From: Ideonella sp. MAG2 | GTDB taxonomy: Bacteria > Pseudomonadota > Gammaproteobacteria > Burkholderiales > Burkholderiaceae_C | Length of the DNA: 64,000 nt | NCBI GenBank assembly: GCA_004359425.1 | Contig: PTEU01000002.1 | Coordinates: forward strand, 1,036,789 to 1,100,788 | Direction of reading: 5' to 3' | Shown: positions 35,107-43,857 of the stretch, in pieces | How positions within the stretch are numbered: position 1 is the first letter of the stretch | Layout: the number at the start of each line of letters is the position of its first letter | Position numbers and translations under genes: made by a program | The notes under the pieces: generated by a model | What the model saw: only the letters and a program-made list of their open reading frames with translations | Database searches by the model: none | Told to the model about the DNA's origin: nothing

Positions 35107-36792
35107 ATGGATGTCATCAGCAGTTTTGCCGCCCGCTTTGAGCGCAGCCGCGAAGAGGAAATGTCGCTTGAAGACTACCTCGCCGAGTGCAAGCGCAGCC
35201 CGCTGACCTACGCCACCGCCGCTGAGCGCATGCTCAAAGCCATCGGTGAGCCGCAGATGGTGGACACCCGCAACGATCCGCGCCTCTCGCGCATCTTTGC
35301 CAACAAGATCATCAAGATCTACCCCGCCTTCGCCGAGTTCTACGGCATGGAGGAAGCCATCGAGCAGGTGGTCAGCTACTTCCGCCACGCCGCCCAAGGC
35401 CTGGAAGAAAAGAAGCAGATCCTCTACCTGCTGGGCCCGGTGGGTGGTGGCAAGAGCAGCATTGCCGAGCGGCTCAAGGCCCTGATGCAAGAAGTGCCTT
35501 TCTACGCCATCAAGGGCTCGCCGGTGAATGAAAGCCCGCTGGGCTTATTTGATGTGGCTGAAGACGGCCCGCTGCTGGAGCAGGAGTACGGCATCCCGCG
35601 CCGCTACCTCAACCGCATCATGAGCCCCTGGGCGGTAAAGCGCCTGGAAGAGTACGGCGGCGACATCCGGCAGTTCCGCGTGGTCAAGCGCTATCCCAGC
35701 ATCTTGAAGCAGATGGGCATTGCCAAGACCGAGCCGGGCGATGAGAACAACCAAGACATCTCGTCCCTGGTGGGCAAGGTCGACATCCGCAAGCTGGAAA
35801 CCTATGCCCAAGACGACCCCGATGCCTACAGCTACAGCGGCGGCCTGTGCCTGGCCAACCAGGGCCTGCTGGAGTTTGTGGAAATGTTCAAGGCCCCCAT
35901 CAAGGTACTGGCCGGCGCCACCTGCGCCCCAGGAACGCTGAAGATGATGAGCCAGTTCGCCATCTTGACCCGCCTGAAGGAGCCCGAGAACTCCTCGCTC
36001 TATTCCAAGATGCAGGTCTACGACGGCGAAAACCTCAAAGACACCGACCCGCGCGCCAAGAACTACCAGGAGTACCGCGACTACGCGGGCGTGGACGAAG
36101 GCATGAGCGGCATCTCCACCCGCTTTGCCTACAAGATCCTCTCCAAAGTCTTCAACTTCGACAGCACCGAAGTGGCGGCCAACCCCGTGCACCTGATGTA
36201 TGTGTTAGAGCAGCAGATCGAGCGCGAGCAGTTCCCGGCTGACACCGAGCAGAAGTACACCGCCTTCATCAAAGAGCAGTTGGCCCCACGCTATGCCGAG
36301 TTCATTGGCAAAGAGATCCAGACCGCTTATCTGGAGAGCTATAGCGAGTACGGCCAGAACATTTTTGACCGCTATGTCACCTATGCCGACTACTGGATCC
36401 AAGACCAGGAGTACCGCGACACCGACACCGGCGAGGTCTTTGACCGCTCTTCGCTGAATGCCGAGTTGGAGAAGATCGAGAAGCCCGCCGGCATTGCCAA
36501 CCCCAAGGACTTCCGCAACGAGATCGTCAATTTTGTGCTGCGGGCGCGGGCCAATAACGCGGGCAACAACCCGGTCTGGACCAGCTATGAAAAGCTGCGC
36601 TCGGTGATCGAGAAGAAGATGTTCTCCAACACCGAAGAGCTGCTGCCGGTGATCAGCTTCAATGCCAAAGCCAGCGCCGACGAGGCCAAGAAGCACGAGG
36701 ACTTTGTCGACCGCATGGTGGCCAAGGGCTACACCAGCAAGCAGGTGCGCTTGCTGTGCGAGTGGTACTTGCGCGTGCGCAAGAGCAGCTGA
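35107..36792 (+). CDS. prkA: PrkA/YeaG-type serine protein kinase, internally deleted
   Basis: 561 residues where the family has ~640. The start MDVISSFAARFERSREEEMSLEDYL is preceded by CAGGAGG; the 35065 start is rejected. The AAA-like domain keeps Walker A GPVGGGKSS. After FKAPIKVL (near 35910) the sequence jumps to AGATCAPGTLKMMSQFAILTRLKEPENSSLYSKM, skipping about 80 residues that normally include the conserved HSNESEW segment and the NNKNNEAFLDR region. The joint is in frame. The C-terminal kinase part (LLPVISFNAK to CEWYLRVRKSS) is intact. PrkA works with YeaH and SpoVR in stationary-phase and nitrogen-stress responses. Confidence 0.88.
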   Translation: MDVISSFAARFERSREEEMSLEDYLAECKRSPLTYATAAERMLKAIGEPQMVDTRNDPRLSRIFANKIIKIYPAFAEFYGMEEAIEQVVSYFRHAAQGLEEKKQILYLLGPVGGGKSSIAERLKALMQEVPFYAIKGSPVNESPLGLFDVAEDGPLLEQEYGIPRRYLNRIMSPWAVKRLEEYGGDIRQFRVVKRYPSILKQMGIAKTEPGDENNQDISSLVGKVDIRKLETYAQDDPDAYSYSGGLCLANQGLLEFVEMFKAPIKVLAGATCAPGTLKMMSQFAILTRLKEPENSSLYSKMQVYDGENLKDTDPRAKNYQEYRDYAGVDEGMSGISTRFAYKILSKVFNFDSTEVAANPVHLMYVLEQQIEREQFPADTEQKYTAFIKEQLAPRYAEFIGKEIQTAYLESYSEYGQNIFDRYVTYADYWIQDQEYRDTDTGEVFDRSSLNAELEKIEKPAGIANPKDFRNEIVNFVLRARANNAGNNPVWTSYEKLRSVIEKKMFSNTEELLPVISFNAKASADEAKKHEDFVDRMVAKGYTSKQVRLLCEWYLRVRKSS

Positions 36793-36848
36793 CCGGATTC
36801 CATCCGCAGCACGCTCCGGCCCTTCGGCCAGGGCTGCTGCAGAGGACG

Positions 36849-36898
36849 CCGTTCGCCCTGAGCCTGTCGAAGGGCTTGGATGGGCTCAGCCCGAACGG
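36849..36898. repeat. REP-like palindromic repeat
   Basis: CCGTTCGCCCTGAGC ... GCTCAGCCCGAACGG forms an imperfect 15-bp stem with CCTGTCGAAGGGC beside it. This GAGCCTGTCGAAGG-type sequence recurs in intergenic DNA of many proteobacteria. It lies between prkA and yeaH and may affect mRNA stability. Confidence 0.7.
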
Positions 36899-36946
36899 AT
36901 GTTCAGCATTGCGCTGACGGATCAGTAGCTTGAAGGACTGCAAATC

Positions 36947-38233
36947 ATGGCACTTCAGCAAATCATCGACCGCAGGTTGGCCGGCAAGAACAAGTCCATC
37001 GGCAACCGCGAGCGCTTTTTGAAGCGCTACAAAGACAAGATCCGCGAGGCGGTGAAGCGCGCGGTGGACGGCCGCGGCATCCGCGACCTGGAGCGCGGCG
37101 AAGAGGTCCACATCCCCAAGAAGGACCTCTCCGAGCCCGTCTTCCACCACGGCCAAGGCGGCCAGCGCGATGTGGTGCACACCGGCAACAAAGAGTATGT
37201 GACGGGCGACCACATCGAGCGCCCACAAGGTGGTGGCGGTAAGGGCTCAGGCAAGGGCCAGGCCAGCGACTCGGGCGAGGGTGAAGACGACTTTGCCTTT
37301 GCGCTCAGCAAAGAAGAGTTCATGCAGGTCTTTTTTGAAGACCTGGCCTTGCCCCGCCTACTGCGCACCCAACTGGCCGAGGTGCCCGAGTACAAAACCC
37401 ACCGCGCGGGTTACAGCAGCGACGGCACGCCCAACAACCTGCACATCGTGCGCTCCATGCGCGGGGCGTATGGCCGCCGCTTGGCCTTGGGCGGCGAGTC
37501 GCGCCGCGAGCTACGTGAGTTGGAGGCCAAAGTCTCTGAACTCAAGCGTTATTACGCCGACGACCCCGTGGCCCAGCGCGAGGTGCAAGAGGCCTTGGCC
37601 CGCATCGCCGAGCTGCGCGCGCGGCTGGACCGCATCCCCTTTCTCGACCCGATTGACCTGAAGTTTCGCAGCCGTGTGCGTGTGGCCGTGCCCAGCTCCA
37701 AGGCGGTGATGTTCTGCCTGATGGATGTCTCGGGCTCTATGGATGAGCAGCGCAAGGAGCTGTCCAAGCGCTTCTTTATCTTGCTCTATCTCTTCTTGAC
37801 CCGCCACTACGAGAAGATCGAGCTGGTTTTCATCCGCCACCACACGCAGGCGCAAGAGGTCAGCGAAGAAGATTTTTTTCATGCCCGCGAGACCGGCGGC
37901 ACCGTGGTGTCGAGCGCGCTGGAGCTGATGGACCAGATCGTGCGCGAGCGCTACAACCCCAGCGAGTGGAACATCTACGGCGCCCAGGCCAGCGATGGCG
38001 ACAACTGGCACCATGATTCCACCCGCTGCAAAGAGCTGCTGGTGAACCGCCTGCTGCCGGCTTGCCGCTACTACGCCTATGTGCAAGTGGCCGAAGAAGA
38101 GCAAAACCTCTGGGAAGAGTACGCCAGCCTGGTGGGCGCTCAGCCCAACTTTGCGATGCGCAAAGCCACCGAGGCCTCGGACATTTATCCGGTCTTCCGC
38201 GACCTGTTCAAAAAGGAAGGGGCTACCGCATGA
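36947..38233 (+). CDS. yeaH: YeaH/DUF444 von Willebrand A-like protein
   Basis: 428 residues, the full length of the family. MALQQIIDRRLAGKNKSIGNRERFLKRYKDKIREAV is the conserved N-terminus. A Gly-rich spacer (PQGGGGKGSGKGQ) precedes the vWA-like domain with FCLMDVSGSMDEQRKEL. It is a partner of PrkA in a stress-response complex. Its TGA overlaps the ATG of spoVR by 4 bases. GAAGGA precedes the ATG. Confidence 0.92.
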   Translation: MALQQIIDRRLAGKNKSIGNRERFLKRYKDKIREAVKRAVDGRGIRDLERGEEVHIPKKDLSEPVFHHGQGGQRDVVHTGNKEYVTGDHIERPQGGGGKGSGKGQASDSGEGEDDFAFALSKEEFMQVFFEDLALPRLLRTQLAEVPEYKTHRAGYSSDGTPNNLHIVRSMRGAYGRRLALGGESRRELRELEAKVSELKRYYADDPVAQREVQEALARIAELRARLDRIPFLDPIDLKFRSRVRVAVPSSKAVMFCLMDVSGSMDEQRKELSKRFFILLYLFLTRHYEKIELVFIRHHTQAQEVSEEDFFHARETGGTVVSSALELMDQIVRERYNPSEWNIYGAQASDGDNWHHDSTRCKELLVNRLLPACRYYAYVQVAEEEQNLWEEYASLVGAQPNFAMRKATEASDIYPVFRDLFKKEGATA

Positions 38234-39498
38234 CCACCGCTCACACCCCCGCCGACGCCCTCTTGGGTGAGGCCCTGCACGGCCCCTTGACGCTTTGGCC
38301 TGGACACCTACCCGAATCAGTTGGAGATCATCACCGCCGAGCAGATGATGGACGCCTACGCCAGCGTGGGCATGCCGGTGAACTACCGTCACTGGAGCTT
38401 TGGCAAAGAGTTCATCTCCACCGAGAAGAACTACAAGCGCGGCCACATGGGCTTGGCCTATGAGATCGTCATCAACTCCAACCCCTGCATCAGCTACCTG
38501 ATGGAAGAGAACACCATGGCCATGCAGGCCCTGGTGATCGCCCATGCGGCCTATGGACACAACAGCTTTTTCAAAGGCAACTACCTGTTCCGCATGTGGA
38601 CGGATGCGGCCTCCATCATCGACTACCTGGTCTATGCCCGGCACTATGTGGCCGAGTGCGAAGAGCGCCATGGTGTGGAAATCGTGGAGCTGTTTCTCGA
38701 CTCTTGCCATGCGCTGCAAAACCATGGCGTAGACCGCTACCGCCGCCCGGCCAAGCGCAGCCTGGCCGAAGAGCTTGCCCAGCGCAAAGAGCGCGAGGCC
38801 TATGCCCAGCAGCAAATCAACGACCTCTGGCGCACCCTGCCGCGCCGCGCCGACGAGGCCGAAGCCACCGCAGCCGCCAAGCGCTTCCCCGCAGAGCCCG
38901 AAGAGAACCTGCTCTACTTCATCGAGAAAAACGCTCCGCTGCTGGAGCCCTGGCAGCGCGAGATCATCCGCATCGTGCGCAAGACCGCGCAGTACTTCTA
39001 CCCCCAGCGCCAAACCCAGGTCATGAACGAAGGCTGGGCCACCTTCTGGCACCACAAGCTGCTCAACGAGATGTACGACAACGGCTTCCTGACCGATGGC
39101 GTGATGATGGAGTGGCTCAGCTCGCATGCCAATGTGGTCTACCAGCCCAAGGTGGGCGACCGCGGCTACAGCGGATTCAACCCCTATGCGCTTGGCTTTG
39201 CCATGTACACCGACATCAAGCGAACGACGAAGGCTACCGCCGCCTGCGAGAAACCCTGTCACGCCAATACGACCTGGGCACCCGCGAGCCCAATATTCAG
39301 GTGTGGAACGTCAACCTGCGCGGCGACCGCAGCCTGACCCTGCGCCACACCCAACACAACAACCGCCCCCTCGACCAAAGCGCCAGCGAAGTCCTCAAAC
39401 ACGTCGCCCGCCTCTGGGGCTTTGGCGTGCAGTTGGAAAGCGTGAATGGCGGTGGTGAAGTGACCGCGCAATGGGCGGTGCCGGCGCCGCAGGGGTGA
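38230..39498 (+). pseudogene. SpoVR/YcgB family protein, two internal deletions with frameshifts
   Basis: The start MTTAHTPADALLGEALHGPL overlaps the yeaH stop. At about 38286-38292 the frame jumps to RFGLDTYPNQLEIITAEQMMDAYASVG, losing roughly 25-30 residues (SEWTFELI-type). The body to GYSGFNPYALGFAMYTDIKR is normal. At 39220-39223 another out-of-frame jump leads to NDEGYRRLRETLSRQYDLGTREPNIQVWNVNLRGDRSL, losing about 80 residues. The end at 39498 is normal. As written no full protein is made. It completes the prkA-yeaH-spoVR operon. Confidence 0.88.
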
Positions 39499-39617
39499 GT
39501 GCCGTGCACTTAGGCGAGTGGCTGACTGGCAGAACGGGCGCCCACGGCCACCCAGTTGAGTGATCGGGCGCAACTGCACATAGACTAGCTTCCATCAATA
39601 GGGATGGGAGTCAGGAA

Positions 39618-40076
39618 ATGAGCCCAGTGAAGCGCTTTGAGGATTACTGCTGGCACGACAACGCCATCCACGGCTTTCGCTTGGTTCAGGGTGCAGATGG
39701 TTGCACCGGTGATCTTGTCTTGGACATCGACCACATCGTCGAATGGCTGAGTCCACCAGAGAACGCTACGGCGTACCACTTCAGAATTGCTCCGTCACTT
39801 CTGACATTTCACGAGGTGTCTGAATTGGTGGTGTCGATCGACTATGGCGCGCATTCTTTGGCCTTCCAGCCGATGGCGATCCATGACATTCAGCGCGAAG
39901 AAGTCACCTATCCCAATGGCTATACCTCTTTCGCCTGGAGGATTGAGCTCAACATTCCAATAGCTGGGTACATGACGTTTCAAGCGTCAGGCTTTACCCA
40001 AACGGTGAACTCGGAGTCCGTGGTTTCCCGAATGCAGAGCTTGTCACCCAGCCAGCGCCGGTCTCTCCTCTTGTGA
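39618..40076 (+). CDS. Hypothetical protein
   Basis: 152 residues, MSPVKRFEDYCWHDNAIHGFRLVQGADG, with GGGAGTCAGGAA before the ATG. It is aromatic-rich and beta-rich, without signal peptide, and ends TVNSESVVSRMQSLSPSQRRSLLL. It has the look of a small immunity-type or antitoxin-like cytoplasmic protein, but I cannot place it in a family. Codon use is less GC-rich than in the neighbours, and with the next gene it forms a short accessory island. Confidence 0.65.
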   Translation: MSPVKRFEDYCWHDNAIHGFRLVQGADGCTGDLVLDIDHIVEWLSPPENATAYHFRIAPSLLTFHEVSELVVSIDYGAHSLAFQPMAIHDIQREEVTYPNGYTSFAWRIELNIPIAGYMTFQASGFTQTVNSESVVSRMQSLSPSQRRSLLL

Positions 40077-40123
40077 GCAGGCCCGGCGGACAACATCAGT
40101 TCTGAACCAGATTTGTGCTCTCA

Positions 40124-40507
40124 ATGAATACCTTCGAGTTTTGGCTAGACATTCACTGTGCTGGGTCCCCAGCTTGCACGATTTTCGGTTCGCTGGAAAT
40201 GCCAGTTCGACCCCATGCGGGCGAGAGAATTTCCTTCCATCAGCTGAAAGGCTCAGACCTGCAGTTCCAGCGCGTTCGCTTCGAAGCAGTGTGTTCCCGT
40301 GAGACAAGTGTCTCCGTTGAAGTGGACGAGGTATCGCACTACGGTGTTCGGAGAGACGGCAGGCTGGTGTTCACCTCGGTCATTCGAGCTCACCCGCTGA
40401 ACGTTTCTACTTTGGATGATGTCCGGGTTGTCCGGGACATTTTGACCAAGCAATGTGGTCTGGCAGTCGATCCTTATGGGATCAACGTCTTTGATGCAGA
40501 AGGCTAG
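40124..40507 (+). CDS. Hypothetical protein
   Basis: 127 residues from MNTFEFWLDIHCAGSPACTIFG; a GTG at 40115 is an alternative start. It is a mixed alpha/beta protein with no motifs that I recognise. It follows the previous unknown gene by 47 bases on the same strand and shares its lower GC. It converges on the GNAT gene. Confidence 0.6.
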   Translation: MNTFEFWLDIHCAGSPACTIFGSLEMPVRPHAGERISFHQLKGSDLQFQRVRFEAVCSRETSVSVEVDEVSHYGVRRDGRLVFTSVIRAHPLNVSTLDDVRVVRDILTKQCGLAVDPYGINVFDAEG

Positions 40508-40519
40508 TCACGATGTGAC

Positions 40520-41038
40520 TCACCACCGCAGCGCCATCAACACCTCCTCCTGCAACACCCCATCCACCAGCATGGCTCCAGGCTCTCGGCCAAAGGCCAC
40601 AAAGCCTAGGCTCTCATAGAGCCGCAGCGCGGCGGTGTTGTGGGCGTTGACGCAGAGGTTGAGCTGCAGCAGGCCGGGCACCTCGCGGGCGTTGGCGATG
40701 GCCGCCTGCAGCAGTGCGCGGGCCAGGCCACGGCGGCGGGCTGCGGGGGTGACCACCATGCCCCAGATGATGCCTTTGTGCCGCAGCTTACGCATGCCCT
40801 CACGGCCCAGACCGACCACGCCCAGCAGTGCCCCTGCTGCATCAAACGCCCCGAAAACGGCGCTGTCGGGTGACGGGGCCAAGCGCTGGGCGACGGTGTC
40901 CAGCGCCTCGTCGCATTCCTCTTCAAAGCTGGATCCAAAGGCTGTTGGTTCGCGCTGCAAGCCGGCCAGGCGCAGGGCTTGGAAGGCGGCGGCGTCGGCC
41001 GGCGTCAGGCGACGGATGTGGACGGGAGCCTCAGTCAA
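40520..41038 (-). CDS. GNAT family N-acetyltransferase, TTG start
   Basis: 172 residues. HIRRLTPADAAAFQALRLAGLQREPTAFG and the acetyl-CoA loop MVVTPAARRRGLARALLQAAI with LCVNAHNTAALRLYESLGF define the fold. There is no suitable ATG. A TTG at 41038 has GGAGG 6 bases upstream and overlaps the TGA of the broken hydrolase (TTGACTGA). That is strong evidence for this start and for coupling. The substrate is unknown. Confidence 0.82.
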   Translation of the reverse strand: MTEAPVHIRRLTPADAAAFQALRLAGLQREPTAFGSSFEEECDEALDTVAQRLAPSPDSAVFGAFDAAGALLGVVGLGREGMRKLRHKGIIWGMVVTPAARRRGLARALLQAAIANAREVPGLLQLNLCVNAHNTAALRLYESLGFVAFGREPGAMLVDGVLQEEVLMALRW

Positions 41039-41195
41039 AGCGTACCTCCTCAGCCCGCACACAGCGCGTGCGTGGCCCAAAGCTGCTGATCTGGGGCAGC
41101 AGGCGGTTGTGGTGGGCAATGATTTGCGGGGCGCTCAACTCGGCGCTGTCCATCGTCGAGTGGCCGTCGGCCACCAAAGTGACGGGGAAGCCTAG
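41031..41195 (-). pseudogene. Cysteine hydrolase (isochorismatase-like), 3' fragment
   Basis: Only ~50 C-terminal residues remain: FPVTLVADGHSTMDSAELSAPQIIAHHNRLL to CVRAEEVRFD, which match the end of isochorismatase-family cysteine hydrolases (VVADG.., IIAHHN). The catalytic Asp, Lys and Cys are missing. The fragment begins at the edge of MITE-like element A and is read through from it in frame. Confidence 0.65.
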
Positions 41196-41461
41196 GAGCG
41201 TGGGCGGCAGAAATCCAGGCCCGCGTTGAGACGGATTGGGGGAGTAGTCTAGGCGCAGCGCGCCGCTCGCATGGCATGTGCGAGCAAGCGTTGCAACGAC
41301 GAATGGGCCCCCAATCCGTCCCAACCCGAAGGGCCGTAGCGATTTGCGGCGCCTGGCGGCGTTGCGAGCTCGTTGCAGGGGCCAGCCATGCGCCTCGCGC
41401 GCGCCTTGCCATGCACCGCAACTCCCCACGGCGCGGGCCTGGATTTCTGCCGCCCACGCTC
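41196..41461. mobile_element. MITE-like element A with perfect 30-bp inverted ends
   Basis: The left end GAGCGTGGGCGGCAGAAATC and its continuation to 41225 are exactly repeated in reverse at 41432-41461. CTAG lies on both sides (41192-41195, 41462-41465), and the inverted match extends through it to CCTAGG. The inside is non-coding, with a further stem (ACGGATTGGGGG / CCCCCAATCCGT). Element plus one CTAG is 270 bases, a multiple of three, so the minus-strand ORF stays open. Different genes lie on the two sides. Confidence 0.85.
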
Positions 41462-41465
41462 CTAG

Positions 41466-41567
41466 GTGCCCTTCGGTGTTGCGCAGCATCAGCTTGTGCA
41501 TCTCAGCCGCGCACAAGGGGCAGGAGGCGTCGTAGAACAATGTCAGAGGATAGATGGCTGGGTTCAT
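41466..41567 (-). pseudogene. DCC/DUF393 thiol-disulphide oxidoreductase-like protein, 5' fragment
   Basis: ATG 41567 with GGAGAAATC upstream gives MNPAIYPLTLFYDASCPLCAAEMHKLMLRN, the classical DxxCPxC N-terminus of DUF393 proteins. After ~34 residues the element begins. The remaining ~90 residues are gone. A GbsR-type gene lies upstream on the same strand, and both share an operator-like motif. Confidence 0.75.
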
Positions 41568-41583
41568 GATTTCTCCGTTTGAA

Positions 41584-41603
41584 ATTTCAGTAGAAACAGA
41601 AAT
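41584..41603. promoter_or_regulatory. Candidate operator before the DUF393 fragment
   Basis: ATTTCAGTAGAAACAGAAAT matches the palindrome at 42172-42191 at about 16 of 20 positions. It lies 17 bases upstream of the DUF393 start codon. Probably a target of the GbsR-type regulator. Confidence 0.5.
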
Positions 41604-41622
41604 CAACACTCAAAAAAAGGGG

Positions 41623-42147
41623 CTACTCCCCTCGCACAAACTTCTGGACGTTGGCGCCCATGCGCAGGACTTTCTCCAGCGTGCCGGGTGAGAGGCGCAG
41701 CATCTCGTCAGACCAAGCGCCCAAGGTTTCCATGAAGCGCAGGGTTTCTCGGACCCTGTCTTGGGTGTCTGCACGTTCAGCCTCAAAGCCGGGCTGGGCG
41801 ACCAGGTCCTTCAGCACGCGCACCGTGGGGTCAAACTCACGCTCTTTACGCTCTCGCACGATGGTGCGGAACAACTCCCACACGTCCAGCGAGGTTTCAA
41901 AATAATCGCGTCGGTCGCCCAGCACTTGGGTGGCGCGGATCAAGTTCCAGCTTTGCAGCTCTTTGAGGCTGGTGCTGACATTGGAGCGGGCAATGGACAG
42001 CGTGTCTGCTATCTCTTCGGCATGCAAGGGCTTGCCATGAAAGTAGAGCAGGGCATGCACTTGGGCCACGCTGCGGTTGACGCCCCAAGCCGTGCCCATC
42101 TCACCCCAGTGGACGATGAAGCGGCGGGCGGTGTCGGTGAGTTCCAT
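41623..42147 (-). CDS. GbsR/MarR-type transcriptional regulator
   Basis: 174 residues. MELTDTARRFIVHWGEMGTAWGVNRSVAQVHALLYF with HAEEIADTLSIARSNVSTSLKELQSWNLI is the GbsR-type winged helix. The C-terminal helices likely mediate dimerisation. It is full length. A perfect palindrome lies 25 bases upstream of its start, suggesting autoregulation, and a similar site precedes the DUF393 gene downstream. Confidence 0.85.
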   Translation of the reverse strand: MELTDTARRFIVHWGEMGTAWGVNRSVAQVHALLYFHGKPLHAEEIADTLSIARSNVSTSLKELQSWNLIRATQVLGDRRDYFETSLDVWELFRTIVRERKEREFDPTVRVLKDLVAQPGFEAERADTQDRVRETLRFMETLGAWSDEMLRLSPGTLEKVLRMGANVQKFVRGE

Positions 42148-42171
42148 GTCGTCATGATGCTGATATCCGAT

Positions 42172-42191
42172 ATTTCTGTCAAGACAGAAAT
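42172..42191. promoter_or_regulatory. Palindromic operator of the GbsR-type gene
   Basis: ATTTCTGTCAAGACAGAAAT has two perfect 9-base arms around AA. It sits 25-44 bases upstream of the regulator start, between it and the divergent ligase gene. Confidence 0.65.
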
Positions 42192-42285
42192 TGCGCTTTG
42201 TTCGTCATCGGAAGGCGGGCGTCGAAGCAAGCTCAGCACTTCCGCGAGGTGAAGAGCTTGCGGCCAGCGCCTATGCTTCTGCTCC

Positions 42286-43857
42286 ATGAACCTTGCTCAC
42301 GATGTGGCCCGCTGGGCCTTGTCCCACCCCGAGCGCCCAGCGCTTTTTGAAGGCGCTCGCCCCACCGCCACCTACGCCCAGTGGGCGGCCAGAGCGGCTG
42401 CTTTGGCTCAACACTTGTTGGGCGCGGGCCTGTACCCCGGCGACCGCGTGGTGCTTTTCATGCGCAACCATCCGCGTTACCTGGAGATTTTGTTCGGCGT
42501 GTGGTGGATGGGCGGCGTGGTGGTGCCGGTCAACGCCAAACTGCACCCCAAAGAGTTGCAGTGGATCGCCCACAACGCCGGTGCGCGCTGGGCCTTTGTG
42601 AGCCGAGATGCGCTGCCCGAAGGCGCCCCAGCGCTGGCGGGCTTGGAGCGCGTGGTCGACGTCGACAGCCCGGAGATGGCGAGCCTGCTGGCCGCAGAGC
42701 CTCAAGCCAGCCTGCCAGTGGCTGCCCGCGCCCCCGACGACACCGCTTGGCTGTTCTACACCAGCGGCACCACGGGCCGGCCCAAGGGCGTGATGATCAC
42801 CCACCGCAACTTGCGCACCATGGCGCTGGGCTACTTTGTGGACGTGGACACGGTGGGGGCCAGCGACGCCATCGTTTACGCCGCCCCCATGTCCCATGGT
42901 GCCGGGCTCTATGCTTTGCCGCATGTGCTGGCGGGCGCCCGCCATGTGGTGCCGCCCTCGGGTGGCTTTGACGCGGCAGAGCTGTTTGAACTGGGCCGGC
43001 AGGTGGGGCCGCTCTCCTTGTTTGCCGCTCCCACCATCGTCAAGCGCTTGGTGGACCATGCCGAAGCCCAAGGCCTGGGGCCGGCTGATGCGGCGCGCAG
43101 CTTCAAAACCATCGTCTACGGCGGTGCGCCTATGTATGCGGCCGACATCCAACGCGCACTGAAGGTCATGGGGCCGCGCTTTGTGCAAATCTACGGCCAG
43201 GGCGAAAGCCCGATGGTGGGCACGGCCCTCAGCCGTGCCGATCTGGCCGATCAGGGCCATCCGCAGTACTTGGCGCGCCTGGCGTCTGTGGGTAGGCCGC
43301 AGTCCTCGGTGCGCATTCGGGTGGCCGATGAGGCGGGGCAGGATGTGCCCACGGGCGAGGTGGGCGAGGTGCTGATCGCGGGTGACAGCGTGATGGCCGC
43401 TTACTGGCAGGCCCCAGAAGCCACCGCCGCAGCCTTGCGCGAGGGCTGGCTGTGGACGGGTGATATGGGTTGCCTAGACGCCTCGGGCTACCTGACGCTG
43501 AAAGACCGCAGCAAAGACCTGATCATCAGCGGCGGCTCCAACATCTACCCGCGCGAGGTGGAGGAAGTGCTGCTGCTACACCCCGACGTGGCTGAGGTGG
43601 CGGTGGTTGGCGCGCCGGACCCCGAATGGGGCGAATCGGTGGTCGCCTTTGTGGTGGCACGCGGGGCTCTCGCCCTAGAGGCCACCGCCTTGGACGCCCA
43701 TGTCGTAGCCCATCTGGCCCGTTTCAAGCGTCCCAAGCGCTATGTGCAAGTTGAGGGCTTGCCCAAGAACAACTACGGCAAGGTGCTGAAGACCGCGCTG
43801 CGGGAGAGGTTGCAGGCCAACGCCTCTGGCACGGATTTGGGACAATCGCCCCCATGA
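42286..43857 (+). CDS. AMP-forming acyl-CoA synthetase/ligase
   Basis: 523 residues. The AMP-binding P-loop YTSGTTGRPKGVMITHRN, GAPM, the IYGQGE A5 motif, LWTGDMGCLDASGYLTLKDRSKDLIISGG and the terminal NNYGKVLKTALRE with catalytic Lys are all present. It activates a carboxylic acid to its CoA thioester; the acid cannot be specified. It overlaps trhP by 4 bases (ATGA) and diverges from the GbsR-type gene. Confidence 0.9.
   Translation: MNLAHDVARWALSHPERPALFEGARPTATYAQWAARAAALAQHLLGAGLYPGDRVVLFMRNHPRYLEILFGVWWMGGVVVPVNAKLHPKELQWIAHNAGARWAFVSRDALPEGAPALAGLERVVDVDSPEMASLLAAEPQASLPVAARAPDDTAWLFYTSGTTGRPKGVMITHRNLRTMALGYFVDVDTVGASDAIVYAAPMSHGAGLYALPHVLAGARHVVPPSGGFDAAELFELGRQVGPLSLFAAPTIVKRLVDHAEAQGLGPADAARSFKTIVYGGAPMYAADIQRALKVMGPRFVQIYGQGESPMVGTALSRADLADQGHPQYLARLASVGRPQSSVRIRVADEAGQDVPTGEVGEVLIAGDSVMAAYWQAPEATAAALREGWLWTGDMGCLDASGYLTLKDRSKDLIISGGSNIYPREVEEVLLLHPDVAEVAVVGAPDPEWGESVVAFVVARGALALEATALDAHVVAHLARFKRPKRYVQVEGLPKNNYGKVLKTALRERLQANASGTDLGQSPP

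Noticed and set aside
37511-39262. 583-codon minus-strand ORF
   Set aside because: Antisense to yeaH and spoVR; no domain pattern.
38230-39498. Programmed frameshifting in spoVR
   Set aside because: Conserved residues are missing at both joints, so it is deletion and not recoding.
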